This document shows, piece by piece, positions 19,216-27,268 of a DNA stretch of 64,000 nt. Position 1 is the stretch's first letter, and each line of letters begins with the position of its first letter. Source of the DNA: Calothrix sp. 336/3. GTDB lineage: Bacteria > Cyanobacteriota > Cyanobacteriia > Cyanobacteriales > Nostocaceae. The notes below the pieces were generated by a model. That model worked only from the letters and a program-made list of their open reading frames with translations, ran no database searches and had not been told where the DNA came from. Location: positions 124,001 to 188,000 of the forward strand of contig NZ_CP011382.1 in NCBI RefSeq assembly GCF_000734895.2, written 5' to 3'. Both the position numbers and the translations under genes were made by a program.

Positions 19216-19253
19216 AAAAACAAAAAACCCGGAACCTGATGTCAGTTCCGGGT
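19216..19253 (-). terminator. Attenuator terminator 2 of the DAHP synthase leader
   Basis: On the minus strand ACCCGGAAC and GTTCCGGGT form a perfect 9-bp stem around a 9-base loop, followed by a T-tract (TTTTTTGTTTTT). It lies between leader peptide 2 and the DAHP synthase start codon, so it would stop transcription before the gene. Its 5' arm can instead pair with TTCCGGGT at 19285-19278, in the last codons and stop of leader peptide 2. Confidence 0.88.
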
Positions 19254-19275
19254 GCATTTCGTCGCCATGACACTA

Positions 19276-19335
19276 CTACCCGGAATTGAGGCGGGACCAA
19301 AAATAAAAACCATAAAACCAGGTGTAGTTTGACAT
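19276..19335 (-). CDS. Aromatic leader peptide 2 (attenuation)
   Basis: The short ORF encodes MSNYTWFYGFYFWSRLNSG and ends with TAG. Eight of 19 residues are aromatic (two Trp, three Phe, three Tyr). A weak AAGAGAG ribosome site lies about 10 bases upstream. The 3' end of the ORF holds TTCCGGGT (19285-19278), which is complementary to the 5' arm of the next terminator. A ribosome stalled in the aromatic run would leave this segment free to form the antiterminator; a ribosome at the stop codon would cover it and let the terminator form. This matches the trp/phe leader logic known in enterobacteria. Peptide function beyond control is not expected. Confidence 0.8.
   Translation of the reverse strand: MSNYTWFYGFYFWSRLNSG
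19278..19285 (-). promoter_or_regulatory. Antiterminator arm 2
   Basis: TTCCGGGT on the minus strand is perfectly complementary over 8 bases to ACCCGGAA at 19253-19246, the 5' arm of terminator 2. It overlaps the last codons and part of the stop codon of leader peptide 2, which places it under a terminating ribosome. Confidence 0.72.
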
Positions 19336-19392
19336 GACGATGAAACTCTCTTATTTAACCTAATGAAACAAAGCAGAAAGACTCCATTCCCT

Positions 19393-19429
19393 AAAAAAAC
19401 AAAAACCGCAGAGAGTACTCTCTGCGGTT
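19393..19429 (-). terminator. Attenuator terminator 1 of the DAHP synthase leader
   Basis: Positions 19404-19429 are a 26-base perfect palindrome (AACCGCAGAGAGT and its complement). On the minus strand it is followed by TTTTTGTTTTTTT, giving a strong intrinsic terminator; the plus strand has no T-tract. It follows leader peptide 1 by about 30 bp. Confidence 0.85.
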
Positions 19430-19475
19430 CACCGGGCAGTTTCCATCAGGAAACGAGACTCACCCCCGGTGAACC
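19426..19475 (-). promoter_or_regulatory. Antiterminator hairpin 1
   Basis: GGTTCACCGGG (19475-19465, inside the last codons of leader peptide 1) is complementary over 11 bases to CCCGGTGAACC (19436-19426). The second arm shares its AACC with the 5' foot of terminator 1, so the two structures compete at the base of the terminator stem. An inner hairpin GTTTCC/GGAAAC sits in the loop. Confidence 0.65.
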
Positions 19476-19516
19476 ACCCTAAACCAATAGTAAAAGTAAA
19501 ACTTGTTGTGGGACAT
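19460..19516 (-). CDS. Aromatic leader peptide 1 (attenuation)
   Basis: The short ORF encodes MSHNKFYFYYWFRVVHRG and ends with TGA. Seven of 18 residues are aromatic, with six of them (FYFYYW, then F) in a row. The predicted transcription start lies only about 37 bases upstream, so the longer frame reaching 19714 cannot be translated as a whole. A short AGG-type ribosome site is near the ATG. Its last codons form one arm of antiterminator 1. Together with leader peptide 2 it makes a serial two-stage sensor for charged Phe, Tyr and Trp tRNAs in front of the DAHP synthase. Confidence 0.78.
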   Translation of the reverse strand: MSHNKFYFYYWFRVVHRG

Positions 19517-19559
19517 TTGCCTACCCTTGGGGGAGAAACTTGCGAAACTCAATAACCTC

Positions 19560-19588
19560 AACCTAGCAAAGGAACTCCAAATCGTCAA
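19560..19588 (-). promoter_or_regulatory. Predicted promoter of the DAHP synthase leader
   Basis: On the minus strand TTGACG (19588-19583) and TAGGTT (19565-19560) are 17 bp apart, a good sigma-70-type spacing. Transcription should begin near 19553, just upstream of leader peptide 1. No equally good promoter is seen between the two leader peptides. Confidence 0.55.
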
Positions 19589-20001
19589 GACCCCCAGGAC
19601 ACTGAAAAAAACAATAAACTCATTACAATTTGGAAAATCAGTTCCCCAATTTTGCACAGTACTGTTGCTGTTCCCAGTTATTTCCTTCTCTGAGAAAAAC
19701 AAGGTAAGCTGCAATCAGGGGAGTTGGTTAAAGGGAAATAATAGCTCTATCTTTTGTATAGAAACTGAGCATTTTCCCCAAATACCCTCTTTACAATCTT
19801 TTAGACGCTTCTGGAGTAGGCAGAGTTCATGATAGATAGTTACATCTTTTGCATAAATTTACATTTTGTCTGCATTCTTGAGAATTATCAGCACTGAAAA
19901 CACGGGAAAATGTCAAAAGTGAGCGACTAAAATCCTCATGATTTAACTTCAATTGTGTGCTGACTTTCTTTATAAAAATTTAATTGTGACCGATTCATCT
20001 C

Positions 20002-20487
20002 ATGCCTAAGTCGAAAATTTTATCCACATCTTTCAATTATCAAGGGATGTATCCCTGTCCCGTATGTCATGTAGGAAAAATTTCCCATATGCCACTCATG
20101 GAAGCAATGTCATGTGATTTTTGTCATCAAATTTTTACAGTTAATGTTGAACAGCAGCAGTTAGTTATGCCTTCTCGTCAACCTCCTTTAGTTTGGCGCT
20201 GGAATGGTTTTAACTGGACAGAAGCACATTTGGAAGGGGTGGAATTTGGCTGGGGTTACGTTTTTGCTGCTTTTGTGTTTATTCTGCTACCTACTAGTAT
20301 TATTGGTATCGTTGCTTACCTGTTTCCTCCGCATCCGGAAGCACCTTTGTCTTGGCTACCCTATATTTGGACAGGGTTAACTTTTTTCTCACATTTATCA
20401 ATAATTATTTGGTTATTTGTCGAGATATATCAAGTTCCAATTCGGATTTATCTGCGAGCTATTAAACAACGTCTGACTGGTAGATAA
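20002..20487 (+). CDS. Zinc-ribbon membrane protein, conserved in cyanobacteria
   Basis: The 161-residue protein has two CxxC knuckles near the N-terminus (CPVCHVG and CDFCHQIF) that should bind a zinc ion, a soluble part with WRWNGFNWTEAHLEG, and two hydrophobic helices (YVFAAFVFILLPTSIIGIVAYLF and WTGLTFFSHLSIIIWLFV). I know the type as a cyanobacterial protein of unknown role. It stands alone, divergent from the DAHP synthase leader. Confidence 0.7.
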   Translation: MPKSKILSTSFNYQGMYPCPVCHVGKISHMPLMEAMSCDFCHQIFTVNVEQQQLVMPSRQPPLVWRWNGFNWTEAHLEGVEFGWGYVFAAFVFILLPTSIIGIVAYLFPPHPEAPLSWLPYIWTGLTFFSHLSIIIWLFVEIYQVPIRIYLRAIKQRLTGR

Positions 20488-20589
20488 TATTCCTCAAATT
20501 TCTGGAAGATAGGTATGAGTATCTGATGATAGGTAAAGGTAATATTTATAGGAGGGTACAAATATTCAATTAATTTGACTATGATGAAA

Positions 20590-20694
20590 ACTTACGCAAA
20601 ACACTGTGGGGGTAATACCCTGCGGAAAGCCGCTCTGTGTCTACATAAATTGCAGCTAGGTGAAAATAGGGTTTCGGCTTTTGTTTGCGTAAGT
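20590..20694. mobile_element. 105-bp MITE-like repeat
   Basis: The stretch is bounded by perfect 11-bp inverted repeats (ACTTACGCAAA at 20590-20600 and TTTGCGTAAGT at 20684-20694), ends I associate with cyanobacterial IS-derived MITEs. It has no coding capacity. The rest of the 20488-20897 gap holds nothing I can support. Confidence 0.6.
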
Positions 20695-20897
20695 CCTATT
20701 GATAATAAAAATTTACACTAGTGAATGCGAACTCACTTGAGAATGGGGTAATGGTAAGGTTAAGACCTGTTTGCTGTTATCCTGGTGCAACCCATTTCAT
20801 CATGGCTATCTGTGTAGTGAGTGGTGGCTAAGTCAATCTATAGTCGCAAGGACATTTTTCCAAATTAGGCAGAGTAGATGAATCACTCATAATTAAA

Positions 20898-21665
20898 ATG
20901 ATTGGCACTAAAACGTCTATGAGAGAGCTGGAGCGGTATTATCGGGTGTTAGAGTTGGAGCCAGGTGCTTCCTTGGAAGAGGTAAACCAAGCTTATAAAG
21001 ACTTGGCTTTTGTTTGGCATCCGGATCGCCTTCCCAAAGAAAACCAGCGACTTCAGGAAAAAGCCCAGCGAAAGCTGCAAGAAATTAATGAAGCACGGGA
21101 AAAGCTGCGATCGCTGACTGTGCAACCCCAGAATACTTATTATTATTCCCCTGGAACAAAATCTTCTAGTACCTACCAATCACCCCAACCGAAGACAGAT
21201 TCCTATAAAGCTCCGAAATCACCTCAACCCAATCCCGACTCCTATAAACCTCCGAAATCACCTCAACCCAATCCCGATTCTTACCAACCACCGAAACCCC
21301 ATTCAGATTTGAGTGGTAAGAATTTTAGCCAAGCTAATTTGAGTAACAAGGATTTGTCAGGGAGAAATTTAAGTTATGCCAATCTCACGGGGGCAAATCT
21401 GAGTGATACTTTTATGCACAAGGTGATTTTGCGGGGAGCAAATCTCTCAGAGGCAAACTTATTTCGTGCCAATTTACTGCTGGCAGACTTACGAGAGGCG
21501 AATTTACGCAATACCAATTTAATTGGTGCAGATTTAAGCGGTGCAGATTTGCGCGGTGCAGATTTGACTGGTGCGCGGATTCGCTCTGGCGATCGCCTGA
21601 TGGTTAAACTTATCGGTGCTAACCTCGCCGGTGCAATTATGCCCGATGGTACGATTCATAAATAG
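20898..21665 (+). CDS. J-domain and pentapeptide-repeat protein
   Basis: The 255-residue protein begins with a J domain (YYRVLELEPGASLEEVNQAYKDLAFVWHPDRLP) with the HPD motif that stimulates DnaK. A Pro/Ser-rich linker follows, with a repeated unit SPQPNPDSYKPPK. The C-terminal 110 residues are pentapeptide repeats (ANLSNKDLSGRNLSYANLTGANLS, ADLSGADLRGADLTGA) that fold into a right-handed beta helix. Fusions of this type are common in cyanobacteria. The likely role is recruiting DnaK to a specific partner, but that is inferred. Met8 is an alternative start. Confidence 0.85.
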   Translation: MIGTKTSMRELERYYRVLELEPGASLEEVNQAYKDLAFVWHPDRLPKENQRLQEKAQRKLQEINEAREKLRSLTVQPQNTYYYSPGTKSSSTYQSPQPKTDSYKAPKSPQPNPDSYKPPKSPQPNPDSYQPPKPHSDLSGKNFSQANLSNKDLSGRNLSYANLTGANLSDTFMHKVILRGANLSEANLFRANLLLADLREANLRNTNLIGADLSGADLRGADLTGARIRSGDRLMVKLIGANLAGAIMPDGTIHK

Positions 21666-21740
21666 TTAATAGTCTGTGATTCCCTGTACCAACATGGCTG
21701 TTATGTGGGAAACTGAGCAATAGTCATCCCGATTAAATAT

Positions 21741-22568
21741 ATGAATATTGCGATTATCGGCTGTGGTTATGTGGGTTATGCTGCGGCTAATTTCTGGCAG
21801 CAACAAATGACTCATATTGTCACAGCAACTACTACCACACCAGCTAAAACATCTCAATTACAAACTGTCGCCCAACGAGTTGTGGTTTTGACTGGGGATG
21901 ATGTTGATGGAATCAAATCTGTGTTGAAAAATCAAGATATTGTACTTCTTTCCATTGCTGCTGGACGAGGTGGTAACTATGAAAAAACTTATTTAGAAAC
22001 TGCAAAAAATATCGTATCGATTGTATCACAATGTCCCCATCTAAAGCAAATTATTTATACTAGTAGTTGCTCTGTTTATGGAGAACAAAATGGACGGTTA
22101 GTCACTGAAGATACGCCCCTGTCTCCGATGAGTCAAAGCGCGGAAATATTGAGTCAAACGGAGCAAGTTTTACTGACTGGGGCAAATCCCCACCTCCACG
22201 TCTGTATTCTACGATTAGGCGGCATTTATGGTCCCAATCGGGAATTAGTAAAAATTTATGGTCGTGTGGCAGGACAAAACCGCCCAGGCAATGGTAACGA
22301 GCCTGCTAATTGGATTCATTTAGATGATATTATTTCAGGTATAGAATTTGCGAAAAATCATCATCTCCAGGGTATTTATAATTTAGTTGATGATGCTAAC
22401 CTGACATCAAAAGAAATTATTCATCAAGTTTGTACAGTTCATAATTTGCCCCCGGTGACATGGGATGCTTCTCAAAAAAGTCAGCGCATGTACCACGCAA
22501 AAATATCTAATCAGAAGCTGAAGGATGCTGGGTATCAGTTAACTCATCCGCAAATGATATTTTCGTGA
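21741..22568 (+). CDS. NAD-dependent epimerase/dehydratase (extended SDR-like)
   Basis: The 275-residue protein begins with the nucleotide-binding motif IAIIGCGYVGYAAANFW and has the extended-SDR landmarks IIYTSSCSVYGEQNG, RLGGIYGPNRE and NWIHLDDIISGIEFA. The sugar or other substrate is unknown. The classical YxxxK pair is not evident; Tyr in SVYG may be the catalytic Tyr without the following Lys, as in atypical SDRs. It is followed by a hydrolase gene 84 bp later on the same strand. Confidence 0.8.
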   Translation: MNIAIIGCGYVGYAAANFWQQQMTHIVTATTTTPAKTSQLQTVAQRVVVLTGDDVDGIKSVLKNQDIVLLSIAAGRGGNYEKTYLETAKNIVSIVSQCPHLKQIIYTSSCSVYGEQNGRLVTEDTPLSPMSQSAEILSQTEQVLLTGANPHLHVCILRLGGIYGPNRELVKIYGRVAGQNRPGNGNEPANWIHLDDIISGIEFAKNHHLQGIYNLVDDANLTSKEIIHQVCTVHNLPPVTWDASQKSQRMYHAKISNQKLKDAGYQLTHPQMIFS

Positions 22569-22652
22569 TGATTGCTTCTGGATAAACTCTTTGTTACCCT
22601 TGAAGGTAATCATAGTTATACAAGTATCCTGAAAGGATATTGAATATATTTT

Positions 22653-23543
22653 ATGTTATCTTCTAAATTTTATACTTGGCATAATTACCGTTGCGTCTAT
22701 GATTTATATCCAGAAAATGGAAATTCGGCGGCAACATTTCCCATTCTATTAATTCATCCTATTGGTGTTGGCTTATCGCGGCATTTTTGGGATAGATTCT
22801 GTCGAGGTTGGCAGCAACATAATCAGCAAAATCTCATTTATAATTCAGACTTATTGGGATGTGGGGAAAGTGATAAACCCCACGTTGCTTACTACCCCCA
22901 CGATTGGGCAGCACAATTGCAGTATTTTGTCGAAAATATAATTCAAAAGCCTGTAATTATTATTGTTCAGGGAGCTTTATTACCGATCGCCCTGGAATTA
23001 TCCACCCAAAAACCCCATCTTGTCGCCGGATTAATATTAGCAGGTCCCCCGGCTATACCATTAATTAGCCAAAAAGCCCCAATCTGGCAACAAAAGTTAA
23101 TTTGGAATCTTTTAGATTCCGGTTTGGGCAAATTATTTTATCGTTATGCCCGCCGAGAAAAGTTTTTAGCAGATTTTTCTGCCCGTCAGCTGTTCAATTC
23201 TGCCACAGATGTAGATAAGGAATGGTTGGATAGTTTGGGTGCAGGTGCTGAGGATTTAGAGAGTCGTCATGCAGTGTTTGCATTTTTAGCTGGGTTCTGG
23301 TTGCAAGGTTACAGAGAGGCGAACGCCAATTTGCAGCAACCAACCCTGGTGGTAGTGGGGGAAGGTGCGTCTAGTATTAGCAAAGCAGGGAAAAAACTGA
23401 GTGCTGATCAGTGGTTAGCTGATTACTTGGCGATTTTACCCCAAGGGGAGGGTGTGAAAATTCCCGGTCGTAACGTTTTGCCCTATGAATCTACCACAGA
23501 ATTTATCCAGGCGATCGCTCCCTTTGTGCAGAAACTATCCTGA
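22653..23543 (+). CDS. Alpha/beta-hydrolase fold protein lacking the usual nucleophile
   Basis: The 296-residue protein has an alpha/beta-hydrolase layout: an oxyanion region (LLIHPIGVGLSRHFWDRF), LLGCGESDKP, and the cap and C-terminal strands (QPTLVVVGEG). The nucleophile elbow, normally GxSxG, reads VQGALLPIALEL, so Gly stands where Ser is expected. The final segment is IPGRNVLPYEST, with no clear catalytic His. It may therefore be non-hydrolytic. It follows the SDR gene on the same strand. Confidence 0.75.
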   Translation: MLSSKFYTWHNYRCVYDLYPENGNSAATFPILLIHPIGVGLSRHFWDRFCRGWQQHNQQNLIYNSDLLGCGESDKPHVAYYPHDWAAQLQYFVENIIQKPVIIIVQGALLPIALELSTQKPHLVAGLILAGPPAIPLISQKAPIWQQKLIWNLLDSGLGKLFYRYARREKFLADFSARQLFNSATDVDKEWLDSLGAGAEDLESRHAVFAFLAGFWLQGYREANANLQQPTLVVVGEGASSISKAGKKLSADQWLADYLAILPQGEGVKIPGRNVLPYESTTEFIQAIAPFVQKLS

Positions 23544-23847
23544 TGATCTGCCACAATTCCAGTATAGAAACAGGTAAATTCTTGCCCCCTAATCTTCCAA
23601 TCGCCTATTACCCATCATCAAATATCACTCATATGCAAACATATGGGCAATATTTCATACCTTCACTAAAATCTCACTGTTTTAGTAATAAAAAAATAAC
23701 TATTTGACTCATGGCTACGTAAAAATGTCTACAGATAACTAGGATTCAGTTATAGAATTTGTGGATGGGTTAATTATTTTACGGGATTTCCGGATATAGG
23801 GGGCACTACCAGAAAACCTATATAAGGAGTGACTCAGTAACCAGCTC

Positions 23848-25638
23848 ATGACTCACAACATGATCGGTAAAATTCTACAAGGACGTTACCAAATTGTCCA
23901 AACTTTGGGGGCAGGTGTATTCGGGCAAACATACATTGCCATGGATGTGGAACAACCAACAAATGCCAAATGTGTTGTTAAGCAACTCAAGGTTACAAGT
24001 TGTCAACCCAGCTACTTACAAACCCTCAGGTTACACTTTCTCACAGAAACAGAAACTTTAAGACATCTGGGACATCACCAGCAAATTCCCCAGCTAATTG
24101 CTTGCTTTGAAGAGCATGAACGTTTCTATTTAGTGCAAGAATTTATTGAAGGATATCCTTTGACGGCAGAGTTACCCATAAATCAACGTTTAGGGTATCT
24201 TTGGAGTGAGAGCGAAGTGATTGACTTACTCCGGGATGTGTTGGAAATTCTAGACTTTATCCACTCCCAAGGTGTGATTCACTGTGATATCAAACCAGAG
24301 AATTTAATTAGACGTACCGATGACGGCAAATTGGTATTAATTGATTTTGGCTCCATCCAACCTGTAGACTTTGCAGTTGATGACGTTCTGCCGATATATC
24401 GTGTACCAGCTACTTCCTTAGGGTATATTCCCCCCGAACAATTTATTGGACAAACCCAACCAAATAGTGATATTTACTCCTTGGGAATGGTTGCCATTCA
24501 AGCCCTAACTGGATTATCTCCCCTCCAGCTAAAAATTGACCCCTATACCAACGAAATTATCTGGCGATCGCCAACTACCCCAGTCAGCGATTATTTAGCA
24601 GCAATGCTCACACAAATGATTCGCTACGATTATCAACAGCGTTTCCACTCAGCTGCTGAGGTATTGCGAGTAATTCAACAAATGTCTATGGATAATTGGC
24701 GACCCCAAACTATCCCGACGCAGTATAGTGTAATTCCAAACTCCCCCACCAGTCACCAAAATTCAACCCCCAAACGCCACAAAAAACTATCCCCTGCACT
24801 CACAGGGATGAGAGTCGGTTTAGCAGCTAACTCCTTACTTCTTGGTTTTGGTGTTTACTCTGTATTAAATAGTGCTCCGGCATATTCGGAGACAGAAACC
24901 CTATATAAAGCTACCAAAGAATTTCAATCAGGTGATTTAGAACAGGCGATCGCCTTAGCTAAGTCTATCCCAACTCATAGTCATGTATATCCAGAAGTCC
25001 AAGCCACCATTGAAGAATGGCAAAATCAATGGCAATTAGCCGCCGAGCAATTTAATTTAGCCCAAAAGTTTGCTGATGAAGGCAAATGGTCAGAAGTCTT
25101 ACAATCATCAGCTCAAGTACCCGATATATTGTACTGGCAATCGAAAACAGACCAGCTAGTGGAACGGGCAAAAATTAATATTGATATTGAAACCAAAAAT
25201 CTTCTCAGAAAAGCCTATGACAAGGCTAGAGAAAAGGATTTCACCACAGCTTTAAATTATTTGCAACAAATTCCCCCAGAATCTAATGCGGGGGCGATCG
25301 TGCAGCAAAAAATAACTGAGTATGAACAGAAACAACAAGTTCGCTCAGTATTTTTACTCCAAAATGCCTACAATAAAGCGGCTTCTAGGGATTTTGCGGC
25401 TGCTAGTCAATATCTCCAACAAATACCTAAAAATTCTTCAGTATACGCCACTGCTCAAAATAAATTACGAGAATATACGAATAAGCAAGGAGTAGCGAAA
25501 CAAAACCAGACAGAGGAATCCCTGACTTCTGAGCGTCAGATTACACCCAGTACATCTGCCTTTATCAAAAGTCATACTTCTACTAGCTTAAAGTCCTTTG
25601 ACCCTGGTAACTACATGCGAGAAGTCAATATTCAGTAG
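23848..25638 (+). CDS. Serine/threonine protein kinase with C-terminal repeat region
   Basis: The 596-residue protein starts with a Hanks-type kinase: glycine loop GAGVFG (21-26), ATP-binding Lys in VVKQLK (45), catalytic loop HCDIKPEN (145-152, HCD instead of HRD) and DFG (166-168). After about residue 275 comes a Pro/Ser linker, then one hydrophobic helix (VGLAANSLLLGFGVYSVL, near 320-340). The extra-membrane C-terminal part has TPR-like repeats (AKSIPTHSHVYPEVQATIEEWQ, LLRKAYDKAREKDFTTALNYL, LLQNAYNKAASRDFAAASQYL). It is common in cyanobacteria; substrates are unknown. The 304-bp gap before it holds nothing clear. Confidence 0.88.
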   Translation: MTHNMIGKILQGRYQIVQTLGAGVFGQTYIAMDVEQPTNAKCVVKQLKVTSCQPSYLQTLRLHFLTETETLRHLGHHQQIPQLIACFEEHERFYLVQEFIEGYPLTAELPINQRLGYLWSESEVIDLLRDVLEILDFIHSQGVIHCDIKPENLIRRTDDGKLVLIDFGSIQPVDFAVDDVLPIYRVPATSLGYIPPEQFIGQTQPNSDIYSLGMVAIQALTGLSPLQLKIDPYTNEIIWRSPTTPVSDYLAAMLTQMIRYDYQQRFHSAAEVLRVIQQMSMDNWRPQTIPTQYSVIPNSPTSHQNSTPKRHKKLSPALTGMRVGLAANSLLLGFGVYSVLNSAPAYSETETLYKATKEFQSGDLEQAIALAKSIPTHSHVYPEVQATIEEWQNQWQLAAEQFNLAQKFADEGKWSEVLQSSAQVPDILYWQSKTDQLVERAKINIDIETKNLLRKAYDKAREKDFTTALNYLQQIPPESNAGAIVQQKITEYEQKQQVRSVFLLQNAYNKAASRDFAAASQYLQQIPKNSSVYATAQNKLREYTNKQGVAKQNQTEESLTSERQITPSTSAFIKSHTSTSLKSFDPGNYMREVNIQ

Positions 25639-25780
25639 CTGATTTCTTCCAGAGGGATGCTTCCCCAATCGCTTATCATTCCGATTACTCCTTACTCAGG
25701 AATCATGTTCTCATGGGTTGTTTACCAGAGATGTGAGCTAGAATCACTGTTTTACTTCTCAGTGAAATCAGGAACACACT

Positions 25781-26584
25781 ATGGGTAAAACAGTTTTGAT
25801 TACAGGTGCTTCTAGTGGAATTGGCAAAGTAACTGCGAAGTTGTTTTTAGAAAATGGTTGGAATGTGGTGGCAACTGCGAGAAATCCGCAGAATTTGCGA
25901 GAACTTCCCCCAGGAAAACAACTGTTATCTGTGTGCTTGGATGTGACTGATTCGGCAACCATTTCCCAGGCAATAAATCAGGCGATCGCCCACTTTGGGA
26001 AGATAGATGTCTTGGTAAATAATGCTGGCTATGGCTTGATGGGTGCTTTTGAGGCTGTGGATTCCGAACAGGTGCAGCGTCAGTTTCAGACAAATGTTTT
26101 TGGTTTATTTGATGTCACCAGGGCAGTTTTACCCCATTTTCGAGAACAGAAAGCAGGGGTGATTATCAATCTTTCTTCCATGGGAGGGAGGTTAACATTC
26201 CCCTTTTTCAGTCTTTACCATGGGACAAAATTCGCCATTGAGGGTTTTTCAGAATCCTTACAATATGAACTTGCACCTTGGAATATTCGCGTGAAATTGA
26301 TAGAACCGGGGCAAATTCGTACAGATTTTGGGGGGCGATCGCTCGATGTTCCACCCCCCACCGGAATATCAGCTTACGATACAAACTTTCAGAAAATGAT
26401 ACAACTGACGGAAAGTACCTACAAATTGGGTGCAACACCGGATGTGGTAGCCAAAACTATCTATCGCGCCGCTACAGATAATAGTAAACGACTCCGTTAC
26501 CCTGTGGCTGCACCCATTCTCATCCTGCGCAAAATCCTACCGGATGGTTTGTTCTTTAGATTTATCAAGCAATTCCTACGTTGA
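25781..26584 (+). CDS. Short-chain dehydrogenase/reductase
   Basis: The 267-residue classical SDR has the cofactor motif TGASSGIG (8-15), NNAG (80-83), the catalytic Ser around 132 and YHGTK (Tyr146, Lys150). The Arg in ATARN after strand 2 suggests NADPH preference. The substrate is unknown. It is the last gene before the tandem repeat region. Confidence 0.88.
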   Translation: MGKTVLITGASSGIGKVTAKLFLENGWNVVATARNPQNLRELPPGKQLLSVCLDVTDSATISQAINQAIAHFGKIDVLVNNAGYGLMGAFEAVDSEQVQRQFQTNVFGLFDVTRAVLPHFREQKAGVIINLSSMGGRLTFPFFSLYHGTKFAIEGFSESLQYELAPWNIRVKLIEPGQIRTDFGGRSLDVPPPTGISAYDTNFQKMIQLTESTYKLGATPDVVAKTIYRAATDNSKRLRYPVAAPILILRKILPDGLFFRFIKQFLR

Positions 26585-26605
26585 TGTTGGGGGGATATGG
26601 GTAAT

Positions 26606-26635
26606 TTATACCAATTCGTAATTCGTAATTCGTAA
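26606..26635. repeat. AATTCGTAATTCGTAATT short tandem repeat
   Basis: An octamer-type AATTCGTA repeat directly precedes the first MITE. Related AATTCGCA runs occur at about 26993-27023, 27622-27652 and 50014-50049. They are frequent intergenic repeats in Nostocales; no function is known to me. Confidence 0.6.
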
Positions 26636-26816
26636 TTAACCCTCATTTGTCACTTTCGGGAGAGAATAGTCTGAAATGCTTACAGCATAAGGCTTTTATT
26701 AAAAAACCATAATTTCAGCCATTGTGTTAGAAAATAAACGCTCAAATGCATGTTCTATCTAGAGTTGAAAATTTGACTTTGATTTTTCTTTTCCCAGAGT
26801 GACAAAAAAGGGTTAA
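26636..26816. mobile_element. MITE A, copy 1
   Basis: The ends are imperfect inverted repeats: TTAACCCTCATTTGTCACT at the left, and on the opposite strand TTAACCCTTTTTTGTCACT at the right. Further copies are at 27265-27445 and 27894-28075. Confidence 0.75.
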
Positions 26817-27089
26817 GAAACTTAGATACAGTCTGGGTTTTGAAGTTTGAATGTGTTGTCGGATTTTAGAGAATTGGTATTAGTTATGATTCCTAAAACC
26901 GTTAAACCCCACCATGGTAAAGCTGTGCTTTGTCTTTCCTCCCGGAAGTTGATGGAAGGGATTTCAGGAGTGGGGTTCTTGGGTGTTATACCAATTCACA
27001 ATTCGCAATTCGCAATTCGCAATTAAAAAACTTAGATGCAGCAAAGCTTTCAGGATTTACATCTGTATCAGATTTTTTGTGAAATGGTA

Positions 27090-27268
27090 TTAACCCTCTT
27101 TTGTTACCTTGGGGAAAGAATAATCCGAAATTATTATATTTACGTCTTTTTTCAATAAAGGAATTTAAATGACAAAATTAAGACGCGACCGCACAATTCA
27201 TTATTTTGTTTAGTTTTCAGAGTAGAGATAGTATTTTTCTCTCCTCGTAGTAACAAAAGAGGGATTAA
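27090..27268. mobile_element. MITE B, copy 1
   Basis: The ends are TTAACCCTCTTTTGTTAC and its near-exact inverse (TTAATCCCTCTTTTGTTAC on the opposite strand). A second copy is at 27719-27897. The ends resemble those of MITE A, so both probably used the same transposase, which is not encoded here. Confidence 0.75.

Noticed and set aside
19190..19300. N-terminal extension of the DAHP synthase frame
   Set aside because: It runs through the intrinsic terminator and overlaps leader peptide 2; the ATG at 19189 has a good ribosome site.
19460..19714. 84-residue minus-strand ORF in front of the DAHP synthase
   Set aside because: The predicted promoter lies inside it and its first 66 codons show no family resemblance. 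Only the last 18 codons are kept, as leader peptide 1.
19503..19832. Plus-strand 109-codon ORF
   Set aside because: It is opposite the leader region, has no recognisable domain or ribosome site, and its codon usage looks random.
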